From: Stenocarpella maydis
Lineage: Eukaryota > Ascomycota > Sordariomycetes > Diaporthales > Diaporthaceae
Length of the DNA: 64,000 bases
Assembly: GCA_002270565.1 (NCBI GenBank)
Contig: NQMI01000036.1
Location: 248,001 to 312,000, forward strand
Direction of reading: 5' to 3'
The notes beneath the pieces were generated by a model, which was not told the DNA's origin, did no database searches, and saw only the letters and a list, made by a program, of their open reading frames with translations. Shown here one piece after another: positions 11,395 through 21,876 of this stretch (positions within the stretch are counted from its first letter, which is position 1; each line of letters starts with the position of its first letter). The position numbers and the translations under genes are program-made.

Positions 11395-13520
11395 TGCCTC
11401 TTCAAAAATCCCAACAATTCCCACGCCCAGTTCTCTCGTGCTTTTGCGGATCACGCGGTGGTTTTCCGAACACGAGGTAAAAATCAAGACTACCGGGGGA
11501 CCTTGAGTGTGCCGGCGTGGATGTGCCCAAGTGTAACAGCCATACAGCCGCCTGACGGATGCTTGGTTCCTCTATTTCGCCGGGCCGTAGAAGCGAGGGT
11601 GTCGTATCGTCCACACTGGGCTGTCCCGTAGAAAAGCTCCGGGGCTTCAAATCGCCTGACTGACTGCTCCCTCTTGTTGTCCCCCGCCACGTAGGTAAAA
11701 ACGGCCCCAGTACAATCCAAGAAAACGCTTAGGCGCATCTCTCCATCTTCTGAGAGGAAAAAGTCCTTGAGGCCAAGCTCTATAAAACCTGGAACAACCG
11801 GCGCTTCTACTGTTATCCAAGCGTCGCTCACTTTCCCAAAGGGGTCTTGCCCGGGCACGTTGGTTACTGAACTAGAAAGCGAACACGAGGACGCCCAGAG
11901 TGCCGTAGGGGGATAAGACACCCCCACTGTTGATCGACGCCAAGGAGGAGGAAAGCGCCCTATAAGCACTGGGAAGGGAAGTAACCGTAGACGCCATGGG
12001 ATGAGAACGATACCATGCGACACCCCGGGTGATGTCTTCCTCCCAAAGACCAGCGATGTAACGGAAACCCGTCTTGGCTCCAAACCTACTGGCGATGCCC
12101 TAAATGGCCGGAAGCTTGTCGTCGTCGGGGGTCAGCTGGCAGCGACTATAATTCTCAACCGCGAGATACCACGCATTCCAGGCCTGCTCAAGAGTGACCT
12201 TCGTCCTTGCCACTTGGTCGTGGTCCGTGCCGTCAAAGTAGGCGTGAAGCTCGGGAAAGCATGAGTGATGCAGGGACACTTGATGGCACTCGCAGACCTT
12301 CTCTGTCTTGCACTTCCACTGGGGCTTTTTGACTGAGAAACGAGGCACCGAGTAGCCATTTGTCTCCCTTGGAAGGCCCAGGCGCGTCGATCCACTGGAT
12401 CTGCCTTATCTAGAACGTAGTTTGGGACCCCGGATTCAATAGTGGGGGGGACTGCGACGTGACTTGGGTGCCATACTTTTCTGGGAGCTTCAGGTAATGT
12501 GGATGCCGTTGTCTTTGATGGTTCAGAAAGCCTTGCATCGCAGAAGAAGAGGAAGATGCCGCGATCACCACGTACACATCGTCATAAAAATCAGACATCT
12601 GCTCCGAATTTCTCTCCCAGTCCTCGAGACTGTCTTGGATGATACAGAGCGCATCGATCCAGAGGTACTGGATCCCTAGTGTGCGCGTGACGTGGACGGC
12701 GTCGACGAGTGTCGGGGGTAATTTGGAGAGCTCCAACCCCGCCTCAAGGTCTTGGATGTTCGCTGAGGTTGTTTTGAACGACATGCCGTATCCCCAGCAG
12801 TAGCTGAGGGCTGTGTATTGGGCGTAAATGCAACTATGGGTATTGAGGAGCCGCAGTCTCTCGTCTCCAGTGTTTCCGACGTCTACCACCCGCGACGGGA
12901 GTAGGGTCTGCCGAAGCTTGCAGGCATCATGATTCTCAGTGCATCTCCTGATGCAATGTCGCATGAAATTCTGTGCCGCATCTGACCATGCTGTCGAACA
13001 GATGTCATTTTTTACTTGGACCGATACAAGTTTCAGTGCCATCTGGCTTCGAGCGTCTGTATCATTTTAGCGTAAAGTGGTCGCATGAGATGTTTTCTTT
13101 TTCAAGAAAGAGAAAGTGTGATCGGATTAAGAACGAAACAGACTAGAAACGACTAAAATTAAACTGGGACTGATAGGATGTTTGCTCTCCAGGGATGTAT
13201 ACATCGTAGCACAGGCCGCTGGACAATATTTGCGGATTGCCGTTCTCGGTGAAGAAAACCGAAATTATGGTGTCTGGGGTGATGAAATCATTGTTCAATC
13301 AGGCCGTAGTGGCTATAACTCAGCAGATATGGCAGCCTTGGTCGGCTGAACTGTCGAACGCGGAGATAGGTCGTAAGCGGTCAAACTCGTCATTGGTACT
13401 CTCGTCTTCATGCACGCGCATGCCCGCGTCAACAGGCAAAGGGCGTTGAGCTTCGAGGTTTCGACACACGTAACATGTCGTTCCGGACTCCTCTGAAACC
13501 AGACTACTTGCAGGTGCCAT
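11395..13520 (-). pseudogene. HET-domain (heterokaryon incompatibility) gene, multiply frameshifted
   Basis: Read from 13520 downward. The N-terminal piece (13520-13320) has a Cys-rich start (TCYVCRNLEAQ, later DQGCHIC) typical of HET proteins. The core frame (13042-12410) has the HET domain: YTALSYCWGYGMSF, LWIDALCIIQDSLEDW and DVYVVIAASS. Further pieces carry RRAWAFQ, QWKCKTEKVCEC and the C-terminal DKLPAIWGIASRF / IAGLWEEDI blocks. These lie in different frames. Disruptions are at about 13320 (TGA and shift), the seven-base G/C run at 12444-12450, about 12340, the five-base run at 11921-11925, and about 11450 near the C-terminus. One intron ending at about 13057 is plausible. Intact members mediate allorecognition cell death or serve as NLR-like effectors. 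With at least five breaks in about 2.1 kb it is probably dead. Confidence 0.75.
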
Positions 13521-15320
13521 GTATGATTAGCTACCAGTCGATCGGTGGAGGTCAGAGATTGAGAGGCCAACTGTCTTCAGTAATAAGGGATGCTGATTAT
13601 CATCAGTCTAACGATATGACTAATGCCAAATAACGTCTTTTGAATCGCCCCTGGTGAAGTGGATGCAGTTTTCAGCAGGGAAAGGAGGAGAATTGCTTCG
13701 ACGAGGCTCTCAACGAGCGAGGTAAGCCGGGCCGGGTAGGATGACGTTGTCACGTGATCTTACATGAAGGCTGACGGGGAGAGAAGACGAATACGCCCGC
13801 CACCGTGCTTATATGGACGAGATGCCGCATACCTTACGTCTTCTGTCACCGTGCTGCTACTCTACTATAAAATGGATTTGTGCCTCCCAGACCAGGTCTA
13901 TAAGCAGGGGAACTCGGGAGTGGAAGTTGGATGGTTTACATAACTTCGTGCTTTGAGAAAATAAGCAGTTTAAACCTACTAATCCGTTTAGATCCTCTCG
14001 AGACATTGTCAGAGCAAGGAGTAATGGTATAGAGATAGAAGGCAGAGAGTCAACGAGACTGTACCTGAACCCAAACTTTGACTTGGGATTATGTTTGGAA
14101 GACCCCTGATTCTTCATATGACTTACTGATGTACCGTTCTAACATTCTTTTTCATTCCCTTCTCATTTGATCTCTGATTTGTTTTACAAAATGAGTCATG
14201 AAATTTTTTGTTGTGGAAGGAGTCACTTCACTACTATGTCTGCTCACCGCGTGCACACATGTGCACCTGCATGCCAACGTGTATGCCATATGAAGTAATA
14301 GCCTTGCTGTTTCTGAAATATAGATGTAAATTTGCTCTTTAATCTCATCGTGCAATTGCCCGCGGTTTAGACCCTTTGAGCGGTCTTTGCACCAGCCACT
14401 CACGGTTTAAAAGAGACCCACTAGCCCAACCTTGGAACATTGGTTATTGCCATTCTATTTCTTCCAGAATGTTGACCAGTGTGTTCGAAGACCACAAGTG
14501 AAATACAGTGCAACAGATACCCTACCAGATGATGCATGGTGGGTATCGTATACTACTGAGGAGGGGGAGGACGTATAACACCGACACATCTCACTCAAAT
14601 GGGCAGGCCAGCAAGGGTCTCGGACTCGTGAATCCTTTTGATTTCTTCATTTGTTCGCTTTTGGGGGAGAGGCGTGAATCAGCTGGCGTTGTTGGCAAAA
14701 TCACGCGTGAATGGTGCTGCTACTTTTGACTTTCAATCGGGCACCTTGAATAAATACAAGTGTACATTCGGCCGCACTCGGCATTACTGTGTCCGGGCTG
14801 ATGCCACCTCAGCCATGCTGATCACTTGGCTCCGAATCCGCACTACGAGCTGCACCTGCAGTGAGTCCAAGTCCAGGTCCCTCCACCCGAGCTGTCAGCT
14901 GACAAAAGCTCGTATTTGAGGTGCTGCAGGAAGGGAAGCGGGACAGGGATATTCGTCCTGTGCCAAACACAGCCAGCAATCCTTCGCTCATAATTTGTGT
15001 TGCCTGCTACTAGTAGTAAAGGATCAACTACCACCTGCGAATAGATACAATTGCAGCCTGCTCCTTCGGTATAAAACCTTGGTTCAGGAGGCCTTCTCCC
15101 TCTCCACCTCACCTTGATCAACATCGATCATCGCCTTTTAATCAAACATCAGTCAATTGAATACTTCGCCCAACCAGCCGCGGTCGCACAGCAGCTGTCT
15201 ACCTATGTACTGCCACAGCAATTGAGCAGCTAGTGCCCTAAACAAAAAACAAGTTTTCCCCTCGAGCATACTTCAACACCAAAAAGACATTTCCAGCAAC
15301 GGGGTCACCTCGAAACAGTC
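13521..15320. other. intergenic; promoter of the secreted-protein gene at its right end
   Basis: No conserved reading frame is seen. TATAAAA at 15070-15076, about 245 bp upstream of the ATG at 15321, followed by a CT-rich then CA-rich leader, is a likely core promoter for the downstream gene. Confidence 0.45.
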
Positions 15321-15791
15321 ATGATGTATACCAGCGTCATCATATCGGCCCTGGCCATGGCCGCAACCACGACAGCAACCCCCACCGCAGTCCGCCAGAC
15401 CTCCGAGTCCACCGTCTACCCTTTCCCCATCACGCTGGGGTGGCTCGGCTACGGGCACGGGCACCAGATCGTGGCGTGGTCGCCGACCCGGACGACCATG
15501 GGCGACGCCTGCAACCCCAACACGAACGCGACGCGCACGGCGGTCGTGCAGGCCGTGAACAGCGCGTTCCCCTCGAACCCGCTCTGCGGGCACGAGTTCG
15601 CCGTCGACGGCGTGACGGGCCTGTCGCTGCTGTGCGCCGATAGCGCCGAGAACGGCGAGGCCGCGTCGCAGGTCACCGCCGTGGCCACCAACGGCGAGCA
15701 GACGCACGAGTGCGTCGAGCTACCGCTCAACATCTACGGCACGTCTTGCGGTGTGGGGACTTCCATCATGCAGCATTATGCCTGTCAGTAA
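15321..15791 (+). CDS. small secreted six-cysteine protein, candidate effector
   Basis: Intronless, 156 aa. The N-terminus (MMYTSVIISALAMAATTTA) is a good signal peptide with likely cleavage after an Ala around residue 20. The mature part has six cysteines (in ACNPN, LCGHE, LLCAD, HECVE, TSCGV and YACQ), consistent with three disulfides, and no transmembrane segment. I recognise no named family. Size, secretion and even cysteine count fit an apoplastic effector-like or surface protein. Coding is markedly GC-rich compared with the flanks and the gene is isolated, with more than 1.7 kb of non-coding DNA on each side. Whether it acts on a host or on other microbes cannot be told from sequence. 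Confidence 0.75.
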   Translation: MMYTSVIISALAMAATTTATPTAVRQTSESTVYPFPITLGWLGYGHGHQIVAWSPTRTTMGDACNPNTNATRTAVVQAVNSAFPSNPLCGHEFAVDGVTGLSLLCADSAENGEAASQVTAVATNGEQTHECVELPLNIYGTSCGVGTSIMQHYACQ

Positions 15792-17661
15792 AGGGCAGCA
15801 ATTTTATTTTCGGGGAGGGGGGTGGAGGCGACGGTACTAGAGGGACGGGGGGCGAGGGGAGCATACCTAAGTAGTATTGTTTAATGGTGGTTGGGTATCG
15901 GAGGCTTTGTCTTCCAAGGTTGCGTTGATGGACACATGAAGCGCCCATCGTACTTCATACAGCCGCTCTCCGAAAGCGATAATTTGAGTTCAAAATGTAG
16001 TAAATATAGTACATTAAAATCTTGCAGGTCCTCTTAAATTATACCAAATTGCTGTACAAATCAATCCTTGTCAACCAATCTGTCACTACCCAGGCACTGC
16101 CACGAGTCTCTATCCAAAGGGCACCTTGGTCGCACACGTCTCCACTCATTCAAGTCCTCTTGACCATGACAGCAGGCCTGTTGTATGTTTTGGTCTTTCT
16201 CGAGTGTTCCAGCAATGGAGAATATGATATATGATCAATATCGCTATACAAGAAAGCCTACTGCCCCAAAAACGGCGCACATTTTTGCAAAGAAGACAGA
16301 GGTAGTACATTTCAAAAATAAGTAACACCGTAATGTGGGTCATCGCTTTGGAATCAAACCTAGCTTTGGGTTTTCAGATCATTCTCTAAGCTGGTATGTC
16401 TTCTCGTATTATCGTCAAACTCGACTCTTGAAACTACCCAGAAGACTAGGTGAGATTCATTTGACTGATCTCGACAGGAAACTCTCAACAGGACTTCATG
16501 TTCACTATTTGCTTGGATTTCAGCACATCTGTCTTTCTCGTTCAAAGTATATTCCAATATCGCTTTTGTTGTATTTTAGCAAAGTTGAATAAATTTTGTT
16601 CAACGTAAGCCACAACGGAGCCATATCAAGTTGGGGTACTCTGTATACGAAGAATATTGATAAAGACGCGCGTCTTCGTCGTTTTCTGTATCTCCGGCTC
16701 AGCGGAACTTTGAAGCAATAATCCTGTATTATAATGGCCGCGAGACGCCGAACTGAGCATAGTGAATCAAGAGTCACGCTTTCTCATCTCAAATTCATCT
16801 AGTTAACTGATGCCGAGACTACCTGGGTAACACTGAAAATCAATTAACTTCCGGCCTCTGTTCTTTCACGTACCCATCGCTCATTAAGGATCAGTCATGG
16901 CAAATAAGGCAATTGTAGCAAATGCTGTAGCGATTGGGCCATGGGTCACCGCGACCATTTTTTATCTTTTTCATGGCATTCATGAGAAAACGCTTAGAAA
17001 TCCAAGACATATCAGCCGGACACAACTTTCTGGGCTTACTAACCAACGACGTAAGTATTTAGGCGTCAGGCGATGGTATTACTAACTCTGGTTCGGCGTG
17101 AAGAGCGCGGCGGGTAGAGAGGGGAGAACTCCGAGCATAGGTATAGCCCCTGTGAAATGTCTTGGCTTTCACATGTGCCATGCAGGTAGGGACCGATTTG
17201 AGCGGAAACTTTGAAGTGCCAACTGACTGACCGACTGCCGTGAGGCAAAAGGTGCGTGTGGGTGTGGGCATATCTAACATCGGAGAAAAGGAATCGTCGG
17301 CTACACTATTCCCCATACCCTTGTCGTCATCAAACGTCAAGATTTGGGAACCCCCTTCAAGCTAGTGGAGAATAGCTTCAGCATTTGTCAGAGAAGCTCC
17401 ATATATCCCTACTGTGAGAAGCCCAAAGAAGCCCATAGCCCTGGAGGATAGTTTTAATAACGTCACGTCCTTCTCTCGTGTGGGGCTATCTATGTAAAAC
17501 GGCATCATCGCCATCAGGACGATTTAGGTATAAAACGTGGATAAATCGGCCGTATGAGCAGCCCACCACCGCAACGACAACCAGTCACAACCCCCAACAT
17601 CACGCGCTACACGCATATCTACACCCTACCACACTGTTACGCTCAAGTCAATATTGCCACC
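15792..17661. other. intergenic, no gene seen
   Basis: Small overlapping frames only, none with a recognisable domain. TATAAAA at 17529-17535, about 130 bp before the next ATG, is the likely TATA element for the NmrA-like gene. Confidence 0.45.
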
Positions 17662-18872
17662 ATGGGAATGAAGGAAGTCGGAATTTTCCCAGCCTCGGGC
17701 GGCCTGGGCGGAAGCACCTGTAAGCAGCGTCTGGAGTCATTTTTGACCCTCTTTGGAAGAAGAAAATTTCTCCCGGGGCCTATGTCCCAAATGCCATTGC
17801 CACACTGTGGCCCGATCCACGCGGTGTTTGAATGAAAATTCCTTCATGGTTCTTTGAAAGCTGACTCCCAATCCTGCAGACAGGCACCTGCTCAAGTTGG
17901 TCCCCAACAACCACGTCACGCTAATCAGCCGGTTCCCAGACAAGGTCGAGGCCGAGTACCGCGACGCGGGCGTGAGGGCGCGCAAGGCGTCGTACGAGTC
18001 GTCGCCCCAGGAGCTGGAGACCGCCTTCAGCGGGCTGGACGTGCTGTTCCTGATCTCGTATCCCAGCCACGTGCACGAGTACCGGGTGAAGGTGAGTTAA
18101 ATTATATCATGAGCATGTCCGAGGGAGCATGTCTACCTTGCGAAGAGTTGTGCTGACCAAAGATCTCAAGGTGCAACTCCCGGCAATAGACGCCGCCAAG
18201 CGCGCTGGTGTAAAGCACATATTCTACAGCAGTCTTGGGTTCGGCAGCGATGCGGCCCGCAAGTCCCTCAAGGCGGACTCCAAGACGGTCGTGATGCAGG
18301 CACATCTCGACAGCGAGGCACGTCTGGATAAGCTCGCAAAGGAAGAACCCGGGTTCACCTACACGTCCATCCGTGAAGGGTTGTACTGGGAGTCGTACCC
18401 GCTCTACACGGCGTTCCTCGACCCCAAGACCGCAGCGGATGGCTCAGAGGTGCGGATTCCACACGACGGCAGCGGTCCTGGTGTAAGCTGGGTCAAGCGG
18501 GACGAGCTGGGCGAGGGGAGTGCGCGGCTGATCGCACGGTACTGCGGAATTGGCGGCCACTTCCCGCAGCGGCTTGTTAACGGCAAGGTGCTGTTATCAG
18601 GGACCAGGGACATCAGTTTGGCTGAGACGGTGGAGATCCTGGGCAAGACTGTCGGAAAGAAATTCAAGATCCGACAGGTCAGCGTCGATGAGTACGTGAA
18701 GCTTCCACGGGTGCTGGAGTATTATGGCTCCGAGGAGAATTGCAGGACATGGGCGAAATCCTTTGACGGCATCAGGGATGGCGAGGCTGCGCTAGTGACT
18801 GACGACCTGGAGGAAGCCCTAGGGAGGAAACCGGAGGCATTTGAGAAGACGATCGAGGAGTTATTGGCATGA
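17662..18872 (+). CDS. NmrA-like / isoflavone-reductase-like NAD(P)-binding protein
   Basis: Three exons: 17662-17719, 17880-18091 and 18171-18872, giving 323 aa. The introns (160 and 79 bp) have GTAAGC..CAG and GTGAGT..AAG borders and join in frame. The N-terminus has a beta strand plus a glycine-rich dinucleotide motif (GIFPASGGLGGSTY), then ISRFP where a short-chain reductase binds the NADP phosphate. AGVKHIFYSSLGFG follows, as in atypical extended SDRs. No classical YxxxK catalytic pair is evident, as usual in NmrA-type proteins, which may sense NAD(P) redox state or act as reductases. There are no pathway genes next to it. The family call is firm; substrate and role are unknown. Confidence 0.85.
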
Positions 18873-19257
18873 GCGGCTTATAATGGTGTTGTTTTGATTG
18901 CCATCGGGTGGTCAACAGGATAACCAGGTTGATGTGTGAGGTTGGCGCCTATATCTGCAAGTGGCCGGAGAGCCTGGCACATTCTGTCCAAGCTGCCTCG
19001 GTGTATGTCCACGACAATCTTTATCCAATCCATTAGCCCGTTGGGTTATTTACCCTTGGTGACCACACATGCCACGCGATGGAGAATTCGTTGTCTGCAT
19101 CTACATGTCCTCGTGCCATTGTAGAAGACCTTGGCTTCTTTTTGGCCTCTTGTTTTGGATGCAGTGCCATGAGACTCCGGGCCAGTGGTTGGAACGTCGC
19201 GTTCGATACCCACTGGGTTTAAGTGGTTCCTGGGCGGCTAGGTGATCCCACACTGGC
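18873..19257. other. intergenic between convergent genes
   Basis: This is the 3' flank shared by the NmrA-like gene and the convergent membrane-protein gene. Nothing else is seen. Confidence 0.5.
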
Positions 19258-19995
19258 TCAGCGAACAGTATATCCTCCCTGAAAGAAGAAAAAACCCGAT
19301 AGAGCGAGACAGAGAACTGCCAGTCCGAGATTCAGCTCAATGATGGACCAGACCCACAAGCAACCAAGTGGTGGCGCTTGCTTCAGGACAGCAATGTAGC
19401 TGTACTTATTGGTTATGTGAATCGAGTAGCACCCGGCGACCGTCCCCATCGTAAGGAATATCGCCTGTCTCATGTAGTTTTGGAATCGTTGGGGAAGGCC
19501 GGGGACGACGGTGGTGGCGGCGGCGTGGGGATGAAGAGCGTAGACGAGGGCAGTGAAGGCTGCGAGCAGTCGAGGACAGGTCAGCGAGAGAGCCAGGGGG
19601 GGGGGAGGGTACAGCGGGATTGAGAGAGACAGCATACCCATCAGGGCTTGCAAGGCCCTCTTTATAATCTTGAACCATTCCATCTCGATGGCGTACTGCT
19701 GCTGCACCAGCACGTCGAGGGTGAGGTGCAACATGGCCAGCGACACGGAGTAGAGCAGCGTCTCCAGGATGCGCTCCGCACCGTGAGGCAGGCCTTCCTC
19801 GTCGTCATCATCCTCGTCCCCGTCTTCGGCCTGTCCTGCATTCTTCAGCCTGTTCTGGCGCTCCTTGGCGGCGGCCTGCTTGAAGAGATTCTTCTCGGCG
19901 GCGATGTCGAGCAGCGTCTTGTCAGTCGGACCAGACCTGTCAGGCTGCTTGAGCTTGATGTTCTTGGCCCTCTTCTCTTTGCGCTCGCGGACCAT
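19258..19995 (-). CDS. conserved fungal membrane protein with about four membrane segments
   Basis: Two exons on the minus strand, 19995-19638 and 19559-19258, with a 78-bp intron (GTATGC..GCAG) that removes a proline/leucine-rich stretch otherwise read through. The product is 219 aa. The N-terminus is basic (MVRERKEKRAKNIKLKQ), followed by a linker ending in an acidic run (EDGDEDDDDEEG). Hydrophobic segments follow: ILETLLYSVSLAMLHLTLDV, a helix through ALMAFTALVYAL, then AIFLTMGTVAGCYSI, and a last one before the C-terminus. I believe it matches an uncharacterised family seen across Pezizomycotina (possibly DUF7719). An ER or nuclear-envelope location is a guess. It is divergent from the PIG-L gene, with starts about 550 bp apart that may share a promoter region. 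Confidence 0.7.
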   Translation of the reverse strand: MVRERKEKRAKNIKLKQPDRSGPTDKTLLDIAAEKNLFKQAAAKERQNRLKNAGQAEDGDEDDDDEEGLPHGAERILETLLYSVSLAMLHLTLDVLVQQQYAIEMEWFKIIKRALQALMGMLSLSIPLYPPPPLALSLTCPRLLAAFTALVYALHPHAAATTVVPGLPQRFQNYMRQAIFLTMGTVAGCYSIHITNKYSYIAVLKQAPPLGCLWVWSIIELNLGLAVLCLALSGFFFFQGGYTVR

Positions 19996-20543
19996 GGCGA
20001 GGAGTCTTTTGTGGCCTCGTAGACAATTCCGAAGGTGGACACTGTCGGCTAAGAAGGCTTTGGTCGGAGGGGCTGTTCGAGAATGAGAGGATGTTGCGTG
20101 GCTGTCGCACGACCTTCAATGTTTGGAAACACTACCTAAGTATGTAGCTCCGGCTCTCGAGGGAAGCCGAGGCTGTGCTAGTACGGAGTACCTACACTGC
20201 CTCCAGAAGCTCGAACCCCTGCACGGACTGGGAGCTCAAGCTGTCCCGTCTCCGACAGGGCCTGCAGGGCTGAACAGCCCGTCATCTTGGCAACGGCAAG
20301 GGAACCAACCCTTGACACGCGACAGGAGGTGAGTCTTCCAGCACTCACTCTGTTGTGCCACCAGCAAGCAATCAACAACGGCAACGGCACAACTCGCCTG
20401 TGTTCTTCTTTCTTCTCTCCGTCGACAGGCTCACAATCAATCATTTCCAAGCGGCAACACCCTCCCTCTGTAATCTACACCAGCACCCACCACCCACCGC
20501 ACCGCGCCTCGACCAGCTCCCACACATCCATGTCCCGCCCACC

Positions 20544-21612
20544 ATGAACATCCACCTGAACGCGAATCAGCACATGCTGGTCATGTACCCGGCCCTCACG
20601 ATAATGGGCCTCGTGGCCCTCCTCATACCAACGCTATACCTCTACACGGTCGGGGTCGCGACGGCGCGGCTCCCGACCCTGCGCAACCGGCGCATCTGCC
20701 TGCTCATCGCCCACCCGGACGACGAGGCCATGTTCTTCGCGCCCACCGTGCTGGCCCTGGCCCGGCCCGAGCTGGGAAACCACGTCAAGATCCTGTGCCT
20801 GAGCAGCGGGGACGCGGCCGGGCTGGGCGAGACGCGCAAGAGGGAGCTGGTCAAGAGCGGCATGGTGCTGGGGCTACGCATGGAGAAGGACGTCCATGTG
20901 TACGAGGACGACGTGTACGTGCTTTGTTCGCCGCTGTATTTACCCCGGGTGCTCCGCCGAAGGGGCTCCAAAACTAACACGCCTCTTTCCGTCCAGAAAC
21001 TTCCCCGACTCAATGACCACAACATGGTCAACAGAAAAGGTCTCCACCCTCCTCCGCGACGCCTTCGTGCCCAAGGACAACACCTCCGCCCCTCCCAGGA
21101 CAGACCCGACCTCCGAGCCCCCAAAGGCCACAATAGACGTCCTCATAACCTTTGACAGCGGCGGCATCTCATCCCATCCGAACCACATCTCCCTCTACCA
21201 CGGCGCCCGCCACTTCGTCGCCTCCCTCACCGACAACCGGCCCGGGTGGGCCAGCCCCGTCGATATGTACACCCTGACCTCGGTGGGCATCGCGCGCAAG
21301 TATGCCGGTATCGCCGACGCCCTCGCGACACTGGCGGCCACAGCGCTGGACGTCTGGTGGCACGGCGCAGGCGCCGGTGCGAGCCAAGGGGGTGGCAGCA
21401 GCAACAGCAGCAGCAGCAGCAGCAAGGACAGGAACGGGAGGAGGCGCCCCGCCGCGCTCGTCTTCATGCACGGATTCGGGGCCGGTGGCTGGGCCACGGC
21501 GCGCAAGGCCATGACGCGCGCCCACGTCAGCCAGATGGTGTGGTTCCGCTGGGGTTGGATCACCATCAGCCGCTACATGTTCATGAACGACCTGAGGCTG
21601 GAGAAGGTGTAG
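20544..21612 (+). CDS. GPI12: N-acetylglucosaminyl-phosphatidylinositol de-N-acetylase (PIG-L)
   Basis: Two exons, 20544-20914 and 20997-21612; the 82-bp intron has GTACGT..CCAG borders. The product is 328 aa. An N-terminal membrane anchor (LTIMGLVALLIPTLYLYTV) precedes a LmbE-like domain with the metal-binding AHPDDE motif (ICLLIAHPDDEAMFF) and the downstream SSHPNH motif that supplies a third ligand. FPDS and TFDSGGISSHPNH are typical of PIG-L. It catalyses step two of GPI-anchor synthesis, deacetylating GlcNAc-PI on the ER membrane. An unusual Gly/Ser/Asn run (GGGSSNSSSSSS) coded by AGC repeats sits near residue 235-250, outside the catalytic core. The function is very likely essential and the frame is clean. 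Confidence 0.92.
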
Positions 21613-21876
21613 TATCCCCAGCATGAATTTCACAGGCTTACATGTCCCCTGCTCTGGAATAGAGGTAGAGATGCAAATACCCGTGCCATTCTTGACACGT
21701 TGGAGGCCGGCGGTCGCTGCTCCCATCCCTTGTCTAGATCTAATAGTTCTACTCCCTCTAATTATGCACGAGCTTTGATAGGCATGCAGATGCGTAGCGC
21801 AAGTCAAAACGGCCAGGGAAACCCACCCATGCAAAATAATGAACTACCCCGTCTCTCACAGCCGTACACCGATACA

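Noticed and set aside
19180..19225. tRNA-like GTTCGATACCC with GGCCAGTGG before it
   Set aside because: The two box-like motifs are only about 12 bases apart, too close for a tRNA.
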